From positions 3,693,273 to 3,727,524 of the forward strand of contig CP070634.1 in assembly GCA_020356105.1 (NCBI GenBank): DNA of 34,252 bases, in the 5' to 3' direction. Of the stretch, positions 1 through 7,058 are shown piece by piece. The DNA is from Rhodospirillales bacterium (GTDB taxonomy: Bacteria; Pseudomonadota; Alphaproteobacteria; UBA8366; JADFVY01). The stretch's first letter is position 1, and each line of letters begins with the position of its first letter. The notes under the pieces are model-generated. The model was given only the letters and a program-made list of their open reading frames with translations, did not search any database and had not been told where the DNA came from. Both the position numbers and the translations under genes were made by a program.

Positions 1-243
1 GACGAGCCGATGGCCGGCATGAACGTCGAGGAGAAGGAGGACATGTCGCGCTTCATCATCGACGTGAACGAGCAGTTCGGCACCACCATCGCCCTGATCG
101 AGCACGACATGGGCGTGGTGATGGACATCTCGGACCGGGTCGTGGTGCTCGATTACGGCCGCAAGCTGGCCGAAGGGACGCCGGACGAGGTCCGCGCCGA
201 CCGCGACGTCATCGACGCCTATCTCGGCGTTGCGCACGATTAG
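1..243 (+). CDS. livG: Branched-chain amino acid-type ABC transporter ATP-binding protein, C-terminal fragment (LivG-like)
   Basis: This is the last 80 codons of an ABC ATPase whose start lies left of the window. The first visible residues, DEPMAGMN, are the end of the Walker B motif with its catalytic glutamate. About 35 residues later comes the H-loop region (ALIEHDMGVV), and the fragment ends in the usual short LivG tail (DAYLG). It would energise uptake through the two permeases that follow, the first of which starts 12 bp after its stop. The pattern IEHDM.VVM is typical of LivG rather than LivF. The family is clear; the substrate is not, because such clusters carry amino acids, amides, urea or aromatic acids. 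Confidence 0.9.
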   Translation, partial: DEPMAGMNVEEKEDMSRFIIDVNEQFGTTIALIEHDMGVVMDISDRVVVLDYGRKLAEGTPDEVRADRDVIDAYLGVAHD

Positions 244-255
244 GGCGGGAGAACC

Positions 256-1164
256 ATGGGCGGCGAATTCCTGTTCTTCATCGAGACGACGATCAGCGGC
301 CTGATGGCCGGGGTGATGTATGCGCTGGTCGCGCTCGGTTTCGTGCTGATCTTCAAGGCGTCCGGCATCTTCAATTTCGCGCAAGGGGTGCTGGCCCTGT
401 TCGCGGGGCTGACGCTGGTCGGGCTGATGGAGAAATTCGGCCTGCCCCCCTGGGCCGCGATCATCGCGACGGTCGGCGTGATGATCGTTCTCGCCTGGCT
501 GATCGAGCGCCTGGTGCTGCAGTACCTCGTAAACCAGGATCCGATCATCCTGTTCATGTCGACCATCGGCCTCGCCTATGTGCTGGAAGGGCTGGGCGAC
601 ATCATGTGGGGCTCGGACGTCAAGGTGCTGGAGATCGGCATCCCGCAGGGCGCCGTCGACTGGCTGCTCGACGATTACGGCCTTTACATCGAAAAGCTCG
701 AGATTGTCGCCGCGGTGACCGGCGCGATCATGGTCACGGGCCTCGCCGTGTTCTTCAACAAGACGCGGATCGGGCGCGCCCTGCGCGCGGTGGCGGACGA
801 TCACCAGGCGGCGCTGTCGGTCGGGATCTCGCTGCGCACCATCTGGGTCATCGTCTGGTCCGTGTCCGGCATCGTGGCGCTGGTCGCCGGCGTCATGTGG
901 GGCTCGAAATCCGGGGTGCAGTTCTCGCTCTCGCTGATCGCGCTGAAGGCCCTGCCGGTGCTGATCCTCGGCGGGTTCACGTCGATCCCGGGGGCGATTG
1001 TCGGCGGGCTGATCATCGGCGTCGGCGAAAAATGGGCTGAGATCTATATCGGCAGCCTGGTCGGCGGCGCCATCGAAAACTGGTTCGCCTATGTGCTCGC
1101 CCTCGGCTTCCTGCTGTTCCGGCCGCAGGGGCTGTTCGGCGAGAGGATCATCGAGCGGGTGTGA
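256..1164 (+). CDS. livH: Branched-chain amino acid-type ABC transporter permease (LivH)
   Basis: A 302-residue inner-membrane permease of the LivH family, with about eight hydrophobic segments from the N-terminus (GLMAGVMYALVALGFVLIF) to the C-terminal ALGFLLFRPQGLFG. The family signature regions are present: an early FNFAQG segment, the coupling-helix region RIGRALRAVADD near residue 175, and a GGFTSIPGAIVGG segment near residue 240. The length matches the family norm. GGGAGA lies just upstream of the ATG, and the gene is 12 bp behind the livG fragment and 3 bp ahead of livM, so it is mid-operon. It forms the translocation pore with LivM. The substrate cannot be read from the sequence. Confidence 0.93.
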   Translation: MGGEFLFFIETTISGLMAGVMYALVALGFVLIFKASGIFNFAQGVLALFAGLTLVGLMEKFGLPPWAAIIATVGVMIVLAWLIERLVLQYLVNQDPIILFMSTIGLAYVLEGLGDIMWGSDVKVLEIGIPQGAVDWLLDDYGLYIEKLEIVAAVTGAIMVTGLAVFFNKTRIGRALRAVADDHQAALSVGISLRTIWVIVWSVSGIVALVAGVMWGSKSGVQFSLSLIALKALPVLILGGFTSIPGAIVGGLIIGVGEKWAEIYIGSLVGGAIENWFAYVLALGFLLFRPQGLFGERIIERV

Positions 1165-1167
1165 GAC

Positions 1168-2244
1168 ATGCTGTACCGTGAAGCCGGCCAGTTCCGGACA
1201 AGTTACGAGGACGACCAGCAGGTCTTCCCGATCCGCCAGGACCGCTGGGCGGTCGCCCTGTTCCTGGCGGTGGCGGTGCTGGCCGTGCCGCTCGTCATCA
1301 ACGACTACTGGGCCAACGCCGTGCTGCTGCCGTTTCTGGTCTATGCCATGGCAGCGCTCGGCCTCAACATCCTGGTCGGCTATTGCGGGCAGATCTCGCT
1401 CGGTACCGGCGGCTTCATGGCGGTCGGCGCGTTCGCCAGCTTCAAGCTGACGACCGCGTTTCCGGAGATGAACCTGATCATCGTGCTGCTGCTCTCGGGG
1501 TGCGTCACCGCGGGGGTCGGCGTGCTGTTCGGTCTGCCGAGCCTGCGCATCAAGGGATTCTACCTGGCGGTGGCGACGCTGGCGGCGCAGTTCTTTCTGG
1601 TCTGGCTGTTCAACAAGGTGGGCTGGTTCTACAACTACAACGCCACCGGGCAGATCACCGTGCCGCCGCGTGAGGTCTTCGGGTTCCTGGTCACCGGGCC
1701 GGAGGCGAAACCGCACGTCGCCTACCTGTTCACGCTGGGGTTCGTCGTGGCCTTCGCGCTGATCGCCAAGAACGTGGTGCGCGGGCGAATCGGCCGGATG
1801 TGGATGGCGATCCGCGACATGGACATCGCGGCCGAGCTGATCGGCGTGCGGCCGCTGCATGCCAAGCTGTCGGCCTTCGCTTTTAGCTCGTTCTATATCG
1901 GCGTTGCCGGCGGGCTGATCTTCACGGTCTATCTCGGCGCCGTCGAGGTGACGGAGGCCTTCGGCATCAACCTGTCGTTCCTGGTCCTGTTCATGGTCAT
2001 CATCGGCGGCCTCGGCTCGATCCTCGGCTCGTTCCTCGGCGCGGCCTTTCTGGTGTTGATGCCGATCCTGCTGAAAAACGTGATGGTCGACTGGATGGGC
2101 ATGGCGGCGGTGACCGCCAAGCATGTCGAGATCACCTTGATGGGCGTGCTGATCATCTTCTTTCTGATCGTCGAGCCGCACGGTTTCGCGCGGCTGTGGC
2201 AGATCCTGAAGGAAAAGTTGCGGCTTTGGCCGTTCCCCTATTGA
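1168..2244 (+). CDS. livM: Branched-chain amino acid-type ABC transporter permease (LivM)
   Basis: A 358-residue partner permease of the LivM family. A soluble N-terminus of about 30 residues precedes roughly nine hydrophobic segments. Typical LivM motifs are the GLNILVGYCGQISLGTGGFM region near residue 65, the coupling-helix sequence GRIGRMWMAIRDMDIAAELIG near residue 205, and a GGLGSILGSFLGA turn near residue 285. It starts 3 bp after the livH stop, which suggests translational coupling. The hydrophilic N-terminus and the loop around residues 155-180 are somewhat longer than in E. coli LivM. This appears usual for the subgroup that occurs with acyl-CoA-ligase-like genes, as here. Confidence 0.93.
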   Translation: MLYREAGQFRTSYEDDQQVFPIRQDRWAVALFLAVAVLAVPLVINDYWANAVLLPFLVYAMAALGLNILVGYCGQISLGTGGFMAVGAFASFKLTTAFPEMNLIIVLLLSGCVTAGVGVLFGLPSLRIKGFYLAVATLAAQFFLVWLFNKVGWFYNYNATGQITVPPREVFGFLVTGPEAKPHVAYLFTLGFVVAFALIAKNVVRGRIGRMWMAIRDMDIAAELIGVRPLHAKLSAFAFSSFYIGVAGGLIFTVYLGAVEVTEAFGINLSFLVLFMVIIGGLGSILGSFLGAAFLVLMPILLKNVMVDWMGMAAVTAKHVEITLMGVLIIFFLIVEPHGFARLWQILKEKLRLWPFPY

Positions 2245-2310
2245 GGTTTAGCATGGGGCAACGGTCGAAACGGGCGTATGTGTTATGAAACTCAAACAGG
2301 GAGGATAAGA

Positions 2311-3627
2311 ATGAATCTCCGGAAACTCTTTGCGGGCGCCGCCGTTGCGGCGGTTGCGCTGCCTGTCATCGCCGTCAGTGCCCCGGCGGGCGAACTGACG
2401 ATCCCGTCTCTGGTGTACCGGACCGGGCCTTATGCCCCGAACGGCATTCCGTTCGCCAACGGCTACGCCGATTACTGGAACCTGCTGAACGAGCGCGACG
2501 GCGGTATCGAGGGCTCGAAGATCAACCTGATCGAGTGCGAGACCGCCTACAACACGCAGCAGGGCGTCGAATGCTACGAGAGCACCAAGGGCGAAGGCGC
2601 CGGTGCCCTCGTGTATCAGCCCCTGTCGACGGGCATCACCTACCAGCTGATCCCGAAGGCGTCGGCGGACAAGATCCCGGTCTTCTCGATGGGCTATGGC
2701 CGCACCTCGGCGGCCAACGGCAAGGTGTTCGAATGGATCTTCAATTTCCCGGCCACCTACTGGGACGGCGCCACGGCGATCGTGCAGTATATCGGCGACC
2801 GTGAAGGCGGCATGGACAAGCTGAAGGGCAAGAAGCTGGCGCTGGTCTACCACAACTCGGCCTACGGCAAGGAGCCGATCCGCACCCTCGAGGTGATGGC
2901 GGAAAAATACGGCTACGAGCTGATGCTTCTTCCCGTCGACCATCCCGGGCAGGAACAGAAGGCGACATGGCTGCAGGTTCGCCGCGAACGGCCCGACTGG
3001 GTCATGATGTGGGGCTGGGGCGTGATGAACCAGGTGGCGATTAAGGAAGCCGCGTCGATCCGCTATCCGATGGACCGATTCATCGGTGTCTGGTGGTCGG
3101 CCTCCGAAAACGACGTGCTGCCGGCCGGGGCCGGCGCCGACGGCTATCTCGCCGCGGCGGTCCACGCGCCGGGCGCAGATTTCCCGGTGCATGCGGACAT
3201 CCTCAAGCACCTCTATGACAAGAACAAGGGCGCCGGCGAGCGCGACCGCGTCGGCGAGGTGCTCTACAATCGCGGCCTGGCGGCGGCGATGTGGACCTCG
3301 GAGGCGATCCGCACCGCCATGAAGATGCACAACACCAAGGATCCCACCGCGGCCCAGGTGCGCGACGGTTTCGAGAACCTGAAAGTCAGCGAGGCCCGCC
3401 TCAAGGAACTCGGCCTGGAGGGCTTCACCTACGGCATCGAGATCTCTTGCGCGAATCACAGCGGTCCTGGCCGGGCGGCGATCCAGCAATGGGATGCCAA
3501 GGCCAAGAAGTGGAGCATCGTTTCCAAGTTCTACGATCGCATGCCGGAGATCACCGGCCCGTTGATCGAGGCGGATTCCTCGGCCTACGCCAAGGAAAAC
3601 AACATCACGGCGCGCAGCTGCAACTGA
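2311..3627 (+). CDS. Periplasmic substrate-binding protein of the Liv-type ABC transporter
   Basis: A 438-residue periplasmic binding protein of the type I (Peripla_BP_6, LivJ-like) fold. The ATG at 2311 is chosen because a strong GGGAGGAT ribosome site sits 6-8 bases upstream; an in-frame start at 2278 would add 11 residues without one. A signal peptide (MNLRKLFAGAA..., cleavage probably after ...VSAPAG) precedes the mature domain. The two-lobed fold shows in segments such as LALVYHNSAYGKEPI (hinge and second lobe) and WVMMWGWGVMNQ. It is longer than LivJ (about 345 residues in the mature form), matching binding proteins associated with CoA-ligase genes. It delivers ligand to LivHM. The ligand is unknown, although an aromatic or fatty acid would suit the neighbour at 4764. 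Confidence 0.9.
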   Translation: MNLRKLFAGAAVAAVALPVIAVSAPAGELTIPSLVYRTGPYAPNGIPFANGYADYWNLLNERDGGIEGSKINLIECETAYNTQQGVECYESTKGEGAGALVYQPLSTGITYQLIPKASADKIPVFSMGYGRTSAANGKVFEWIFNFPATYWDGATAIVQYIGDREGGMDKLKGKKLALVYHNSAYGKEPIRTLEVMAEKYGYELMLLPVDHPGQEQKATWLQVRRERPDWVMMWGWGVMNQVAIKEAASIRYPMDRFIGVWWSASENDVLPAGAGADGYLAAAVHAPGADFPVHADILKHLYDKNKGAGERDRVGEVLYNRGLAAAMWTSEAIRTAMKMHNTKDPTAAQVRDGFENLKVSEARLKELGLEGFTYGIEISCANHSGPGRAAIQQWDAKAKKWSIVSKFYDRMPEITGPLIEADSSAYAKENNITARSCN

Positions 3628-3633
3628 GCCCCG

Positions 3634-3666
3634 GGGCCCCGTCCCCCGCGATGCGGGACGGGGCCC
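3634..3666 (+). promoter_or_regulatory. Strong intercistronic hairpin after the binding-protein gene
   Basis: A perfect 12-bp stem (GGGCCCCGTCCC pairing with GGGACGGGGCCC) with a 9-base loop starts 6 bp after the stop codon. There is no T-run, so it is not a classical intrinsic terminator. Hairpins in this position commonly protect the upstream mRNA from 3' exonucleases and let the binding protein be made in excess over the ATPase and permeases. That role is inferred. Confidence 0.5.
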
Positions 3667-3709
3667 GACGGGCCCGGGCATTGCGGCGTTCACAAGGAAT
3701 GAAGTCACC

Positions 3710-4558
3710 ATGAGCGAAGCGGTGTCGGCGGACATTCGGACGGAACCGGAAACGGCGCCGCCCCTTTTGTCGGTGAACAACATTGAGGTCATCTACGACC
3801 ACGTGATCCTGGTGCTCAAGGGGGTCTCGCTCGAGGTTCCCGAGGGCGGCATCGTCGCCCTGCTCGGCGCCAACGGCGCCGGCAAGACGACGACCCTGAA
3901 GGCGATTTCCAATCTTCTGGGTGCCGAGCGCGGCGAGGTAACCAAGGGATCGATCCTGTTCGAGGGCGAGGCCGTCCAGTCGCTGACCCCCAACGCGCTC
4001 GTCCGGCGCGGTGTCATCCAGGTGATGGAGGGCCGCCACTGTTTCGAGCATCTGACGATCGAGGAGAACCTTCTGACCGGGGCCTACACCCGCGGCGACG
4101 GCCGCGCCGGCATCCAGGGCGATCTCGAGATGGTCTACGACTACTTCCCGCGGCTGCGCGAGCGCAGGGCGGCCCAGGCCGGCTATACCTCGGGCGGCGA
4201 GCAGCAGATGTGCGCGATCGGCCGCGCGCTGATGGCCCGGCCGAAGATGATCCTGCTCGACGAGCCCTCGATGGGTCTCGCGCCGCAGCTGGTCGAGAGC
4301 ATCTTCGAGACCGTCAAGCGGCTGAACGCCGAGGAAGGCGTCACCTTCCTGCTGGCCGAGCAGAACACGAACATCGCCCTGAAATACGCGACCTATGGCT
4401 ACATCCTCGAAAACGGCCGCGTGGTGATGGACGGCGAGGCGGGAGCGCTGCGGGAGAACGAGGACGTCAAGGAGTTCTATCTCGGCCTGTCCACGAGCGG
4501 CCGCAAGAGCTACCGCGACGTCAAGCACTACAAGCGCCGCAAGCGCTGGCTGGCCTAG
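3710..4558 (+). CDS. livF: Branched-chain amino acid-type ABC transporter ATP-binding protein (LivF)
   Basis: A 282-residue ABC ATPase. Walker A is GANGAGKT at residues 53-60, the signature is SGGEQQ at 161-166 and Walker B is ILLDEPS at 181-187. The H-loop region follows in the LAEQN segment, the normal LivF variant. It pairs with the LivG fragment to power LivHM. It carries an N-terminal extension of about 20 residues and a strongly basic C-terminal tail (RKSYRDVKHYKRRKRWLA), so it is longer than the roughly 235 residues of E. coli LivF. The tail resembles what I recall from LivF copies beside phenylacetate-CoA-ligase-like genes. It lies 82 bp after the binding-protein gene, behind the hairpin. 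Confidence 0.92.
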   Translation: MSEAVSADIRTEPETAPPLLSVNNIEVIYDHVILVLKGVSLEVPEGGIVALLGANGAGKTTTLKAISNLLGAERGEVTKGSILFEGEAVQSLTPNALVRRGVIQVMEGRHCFEHLTIEENLLTGAYTRGDGRAGIQGDLEMVYDYFPRLRERRAAQAGYTSGGEQQMCAIGRALMARPKMILLDEPSMGLAPQLVESIFETVKRLNAEEGVTFLLAEQNTNIALKYATYGYILENGRVVMDGEAGALRENEDVKEFYLGLSTSGRKSYRDVKHYKRRKRWLA

Positions 4559-4565
4559 GGCGCGG

Positions 4566-4587
4566 ACCGGGCCCCTTCGGGCTCGGT
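4566..4587 (+). terminator. Hairpin after livF, possible weak terminator
   Basis: ACCGGGCCC pairs with GGGCTCGGT (nine pairs, one of them G-U) around a CTTC loop, starting 8 bases after the livF stop. No T-run follows, so termination would be partial or Rho-assisted. The CoA ligase downstream may still be co-transcribed. Confidence 0.35.
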
Positions 4588-4610
4588 GCGAATGGCGATG
4601 GCGAGCGAGC

Positions 4611-4652
4611 CCACCCTTCGAGACGGATCTCCGGCCCTCCTCAGGGTGAGGG
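4611..4652. repeat. Dispersed alphaproteobacterial palindromic repeat, single copy
   Basis: The segment begins CCACCCTTCGAGACGG and ends CTCCTCAGGGTGAGGG, with CACCCT at 4612-4617 and AGGGTG at 4643-4648 as outer inverted arms. It matches my memory of a short dispersed palindrome that occurs in many copies between genes in alphaproteobacterial genomes (cores of the type CACCCTTCGAG...CCTCAGGGTGAGG). It lies in the 205-bp gap between livF and the CoA ligase. Only one copy is visible here, so its repeat status rests on recall. Confidence 0.45.
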
Positions 4653-4763
4653 CACAAACGACGGGGTCTCATGCTGGGGAGCGGTACGGCCGCGTCTCGA
4701 CGCATGAGGACGCGCCGCTTTTCAATGAGCGGCCCGAGAGAAAACTGCCGGGATAGCAAGCCT

Positions 4764-5999
4764 ATGACCGAATACTACGACGAGCTGGAAACCCGCGATC
4801 CCGAGGCGCGCGAGGCGGCGCTGATGGCGGCGCTCCCCGATGCGATCGCGCATGCCAGGACGCACGCGCCCGGTTTCGCGGCGATCCTGGCCGACGTCGC
4901 GCCGCAGGAGGTGACGTCGCGCGCGGCGCTGGCGGCCCTGCCGGTGACCCGCAAATCGGACCTGATCGAGCGGCAGCAGGCCGAACCGCCGTTCGGCGGG
5001 CTCACCGCGACGCCACCGCGCGAGCTGAAGCGGCTGTTTCTGTCGCCCGGCCCGATCGCCGATCCGGAGGGTCACGGGGCGGATTGGTGGCGCTTCGCGC
5101 GCGCCCTGTTCGCCGCCGGCTTCCGCAGCCGGGACATCCTGCACAATTGCTTCGCCTACCATTTCACGCCGGCCGGGGCGATGTTCGAGACGGCGGCGCA
5201 CGCGCTGGGCTGCGCGGTGGTCGCCGGCGGCACCGGACAAACCGAGATGCAGGTCGAGGCGATCGCGCATTTCGGCGCGGACGGCTTCGCCGGGACGCCC
5301 GATTTCCTCAAGATCGTGCTCGACAAGTCGCAAGAGATGGGCGTCTTGCTGCCGACCCTGAAGAAGGCCTGCGTGTCAGGGGGCGCCCTGTTCCCGTCGC
5401 TGCGGCAGGAGATCCGAAGCCACGGCGTCGACGTGCTGCAGTGTTACGGAACAGCGGATCTGGGACTGATCGCCTATGAATCGGAGGCGCTCGACGGCAT
5501 GATCCTCGACGAAAGCCTGATCGTCGAAATCCTGCGGCCGGGCACCGGCAATCCGGTGCCGGACGGGGAGGTCGGCGAGGTCGTGGTGACGACGCTCAAC
5601 CGCGACTATCCGCTTGTCCGCTTCGCCACCGGGGATCTCTCCGCTGTGCTGCCCGGACCGAGCCCCTGCGGCCGCACCGCGCCGCGGATCAAGGGCTGGA
5701 TGGGGCGCGCCGACCAGACCACCAAGGTCAAGGGTATGTTCGTCCACCCGGCGCAGATCGACCGGGTGGTCAAGCGGACGCCGGAGGTCTTGCGGGCGCG
5801 GCTTGTAGTGGACAGCAGGGACGGCAAGGACGTGGCGACGCTGGTCTGCGAGTCGGCGAGCGGCGACGAGTCCTTGAGTGAGCGGGTCGAACAGGCCGTC
5901 CAGTCCGAATGCAAGTTGCGCGTCGCCGTGCGAATTGTGGCGCCAAACACAATTGCGAACGACGGGAAGGTCATCGAAGACGACAGGGACTTTTCCTAG
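4764..5999 (+). CDS. Phenylacetate-CoA ligase-like AMP-dependent synthetase
   Basis: A 411-residue member of the adenylate-forming superfamily, closest in pattern to phenylacetate-CoA ligase (PaaK), which is about 430 residues. It would activate a carboxylic acid with ATP and join it to CoA. Visible elements are the CYGTADLGLIAYE motif near residue 230 (the YG-TE-like adenylate-binding segment), RFATGDLS near residue 290, the KVKGMFVHP hinge region near residue 325, and the C-terminal NDGKVIEDDRD carrying the probable catalytic lysine. The ATG at 4764 gives a family-like N-terminus (MTEYYDELETRDPEAR); the in-frame ATG at 4671 would add 31 unsupported residues that run up to the repeat. Its place after livF suggests it traps an imported acid as its CoA ester. 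Confidence 0.83.
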   Translation: MTEYYDELETRDPEAREAALMAALPDAIAHARTHAPGFAAILADVAPQEVTSRAALAALPVTRKSDLIERQQAEPPFGGLTATPPRELKRLFLSPGPIADPEGHGADWWRFARALFAAGFRSRDILHNCFAYHFTPAGAMFETAAHALGCAVVAGGTGQTEMQVEAIAHFGADGFAGTPDFLKIVLDKSQEMGVLLPTLKKACVSGGALFPSLRQEIRSHGVDVLQCYGTADLGLIAYESEALDGMILDESLIVEILRPGTGNPVPDGEVGEVVVTTLNRDYPLVRFATGDLSAVLPGPSPCGRTAPRIKGWMGRADQTTKVKGMFVHPAQIDRVVKRTPEVLRARLVVDSRDGKDVATLVCESASGDESLSERVEQAVQSECKLRVAVRIVAPNTIANDGKVIEDDRDFS

Positions 6000-6081
6000 C
6001 GAACGTCGAAGTCATTGGAAAATAAAACAATAATCGAAAGCGCACCCGATTTGACCGAGTCTTAACCAAAAAGGCCGATCC

Positions 6082-6121
6082 TGCCACAAAAATGCCACAT
6101 TTCGGGCAAACAGATACCACA
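6082..6121 (+). promoter_or_regulatory. Three helically phased TGCCACA-type repeats
   Basis: TGCCACA occurs at 6082-6088 and 6093-6099, and TACCACA at 6115-6121. The start-to-start distances are 11 and 22 bp, so all three fall on the same face of the helix. They lie just upstream of the predicted small RNA. This layout is typical of a regulator that binds cooperatively. The regulator is unknown. Confidence 0.35.
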
Positions 6122-6129
6122 AAATAAGG

Positions 6130-6260
6130 TTGTGATTGAAACGCTGAGACCTCCCCTCTCAGTCGAGGCTAACCCTGACAGCCTCTTATTTGCGACCATA
6201 TCCAAGGGGTCGCCTGATATTGGCGGTTGCCGGCCCACCCCCGGCAACCGCCAGTTTTTT
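6130..6260 (+). ncRNA. Predicted four-hairpin small RNA with a CCUCCCC loop
   Basis: This 400-bp gene-free stretch holds four consecutive perfect hairpins. Hairpin 1 is CTGAGA (6144-6149) with TCTCAG (6157-6162) around a CCTCCCC loop. Hairpin 2 is GAGGCT (6165-6170) with AGCCTC (6180-6185). Hairpin 3 is GCGACC (6192-6197) with GGTCGC (6208-6213). Hairpin 4 is the terminator at 6221-6260. No convincing reading frame with a ribosome site spans them. A CCUCC-type loop is complementary to the Shine-Dalgarno sequence, a plan used by several alphaproteobacterial trans-acting sRNAs. The 5' end is unmapped and the start given is approximate. It could instead be an attenuator leader for ccmA, which starts 139 bp beyond the terminator. 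Confidence 0.5.
6221..6260 (+). terminator. Strong intrinsic terminator
   Basis: A perfect 13-bp GC-rich stem (TGGCGGTTGCCGG with CCGGCAACCGCCA), a 7-base loop and then GTTTTTT. This is the only hairpin in the window with a proper T-run, and it points rightward. It ends the predicted RNA and insulates ccmA from transcription arriving from the left. Confidence 0.85.
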
Positions 6261-6277
6261 GTGCCGAATCGCCGCGC

Positions 6278-6305
6278 TTTTCATCCTGCCAACCTGTGCT
6301 ATACC
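6278..6305 (+). promoter_or_regulatory. Possible ccmA promoter
   Basis: TTTTCA (6278-6283), a 16-bp spacer and TATACC (6300-6305) lie just beyond the terminator and about 95 bp before the ccmA start. A promoter is needed here, because the terminator should block read-through. The match to consensus is only moderate. Confidence 0.25.
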
Positions 6306-6398
6306 TGCCGTGCCGCCGGCCCGGCGGACGCGCATCCGGGGCTCCGCACCGCGATGGGCGAACGAGGCTTCCGCCATTGCCTTCGCGAGTCGAATTTG

Positions 6399-7058
6399 AT
6401 GCCGAATCGGTTTTCCGGACACTCTCTGACCTGCTTTCGGGGCGAGCGCTTCGTCTTCGAGGCGCTGGAGTTTCACGTCGAGAGCGGCGAGGCCCTGGTG
6501 CTCACCGGGCCGAATGGCAGCGGCAAGTCGAGCTTGATCCGAATCATGGCCGGGCTGCTCGCCGCCGTCGACGGCCGTCTCGAATGGAATGGCGACCCGG
6601 TGGCCGCGACGCCCGAGGATCACAGCGCGCGGCTCCATTACGTGGGCTACCAGGATGCCATCAAGCCGGTCATGACGGTGCGCGAGAACCTCGCCTTCTG
6701 GGCCGGGCTGCGGGGCGGCGTCGGCAAGGTGCCGGAGGCGCTGGAGACGGTCGGGCTGGGCGCGATCGCCGACATGCCGGCGCAGTTCCTGTCGTCCGGC
6801 CAGCGCCGGCGCCTGTCGCTCGCCCGCATCGTCGCGAGCGTCGCCGAGCTGTGGCTGCTGGACGAGCCCACCGTCGGGCTCGACCGCCATGCGGTCGGGA
6901 TTCTCGAGGGCTTGGTCGAACGGCATCGCGCCGGCGGTGGCATGGCGGTGCTGGCGACGCACCAGCCGATCGCGCTGGGCGGCACCGAGCGGGGCCTCGA
7001 TATCTCCGGCTTCGCCGCGCGGCGACAGATCTTCGATGATGTCGAGGCGCGGCGATGA
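6399..7058 (+). CDS. ccmA: Cytochrome c maturation ABC ATPase CcmA
   Basis: A 219-residue ABC ATPase of the CcmA family. It powers the CcmABCD complex that releases haem-loaded CcmE during System I cytochrome c biogenesis. Walker A is GPNGSGKS at residues 37-44, the signature is LSSGQRRRLSLAR from 131 and Walker B is LLDEP at 153-157. LSSGQ with a following RRRLSLAR is characteristic of CcmA. The ATG at 6399 gives normal family length; the frame stays open upstream to 6132 but would run through the hairpins and terminator. Its stop overlaps the ccmB start by 4 bp, so the two are translationally coupled. Confidence 0.92.
   Translation: MPNRFSGHSLTCFRGERFVFEALEFHVESGEALVLTGPNGSGKSSLIRIMAGLLAAVDGRLEWNGDPVAATPEDHSARLHYVGYQDAIKPVMTVRENLAFWAGLRGGVGKVPEALETVGLGAIADMPAQFLSSGQRRRLSLARIVASVAELWLLDEPTVGLDRHAVGILEGLVERHRAGGGMAVLATHQPIALGGTERGLDISGFAARRQIFDDVEARR

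Noticed and set aside
2248..3792. Long open frame (514 codons) on the minus strand opposite the binding-protein gene
   Set aside because: It is antisense to a well-supported gene, with no family motifs and no ribosome site.
3605..4759. Minus-strand frame of 384 codons over livF and the repeat
   Set aside because: It is antisense to livF and reads through a dispersed palindrome, which often creates such false frames.
6052..6067. TTGACC with adjacent GAGTC and TTAACC, considered as promoter or CcrM/CtrA sites
   Set aside because: No -10 hexamer at a usable distance, and only a partial CtrA half-site. Single short matches are expected by chance.
6132..6398. In-frame upstream extension of ccmA (89 extra codons)
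   Set aside because: It would translate through four hairpins and a strong terminator and make CcmA far longer than its family. The ATG at 6399 gives normal length.
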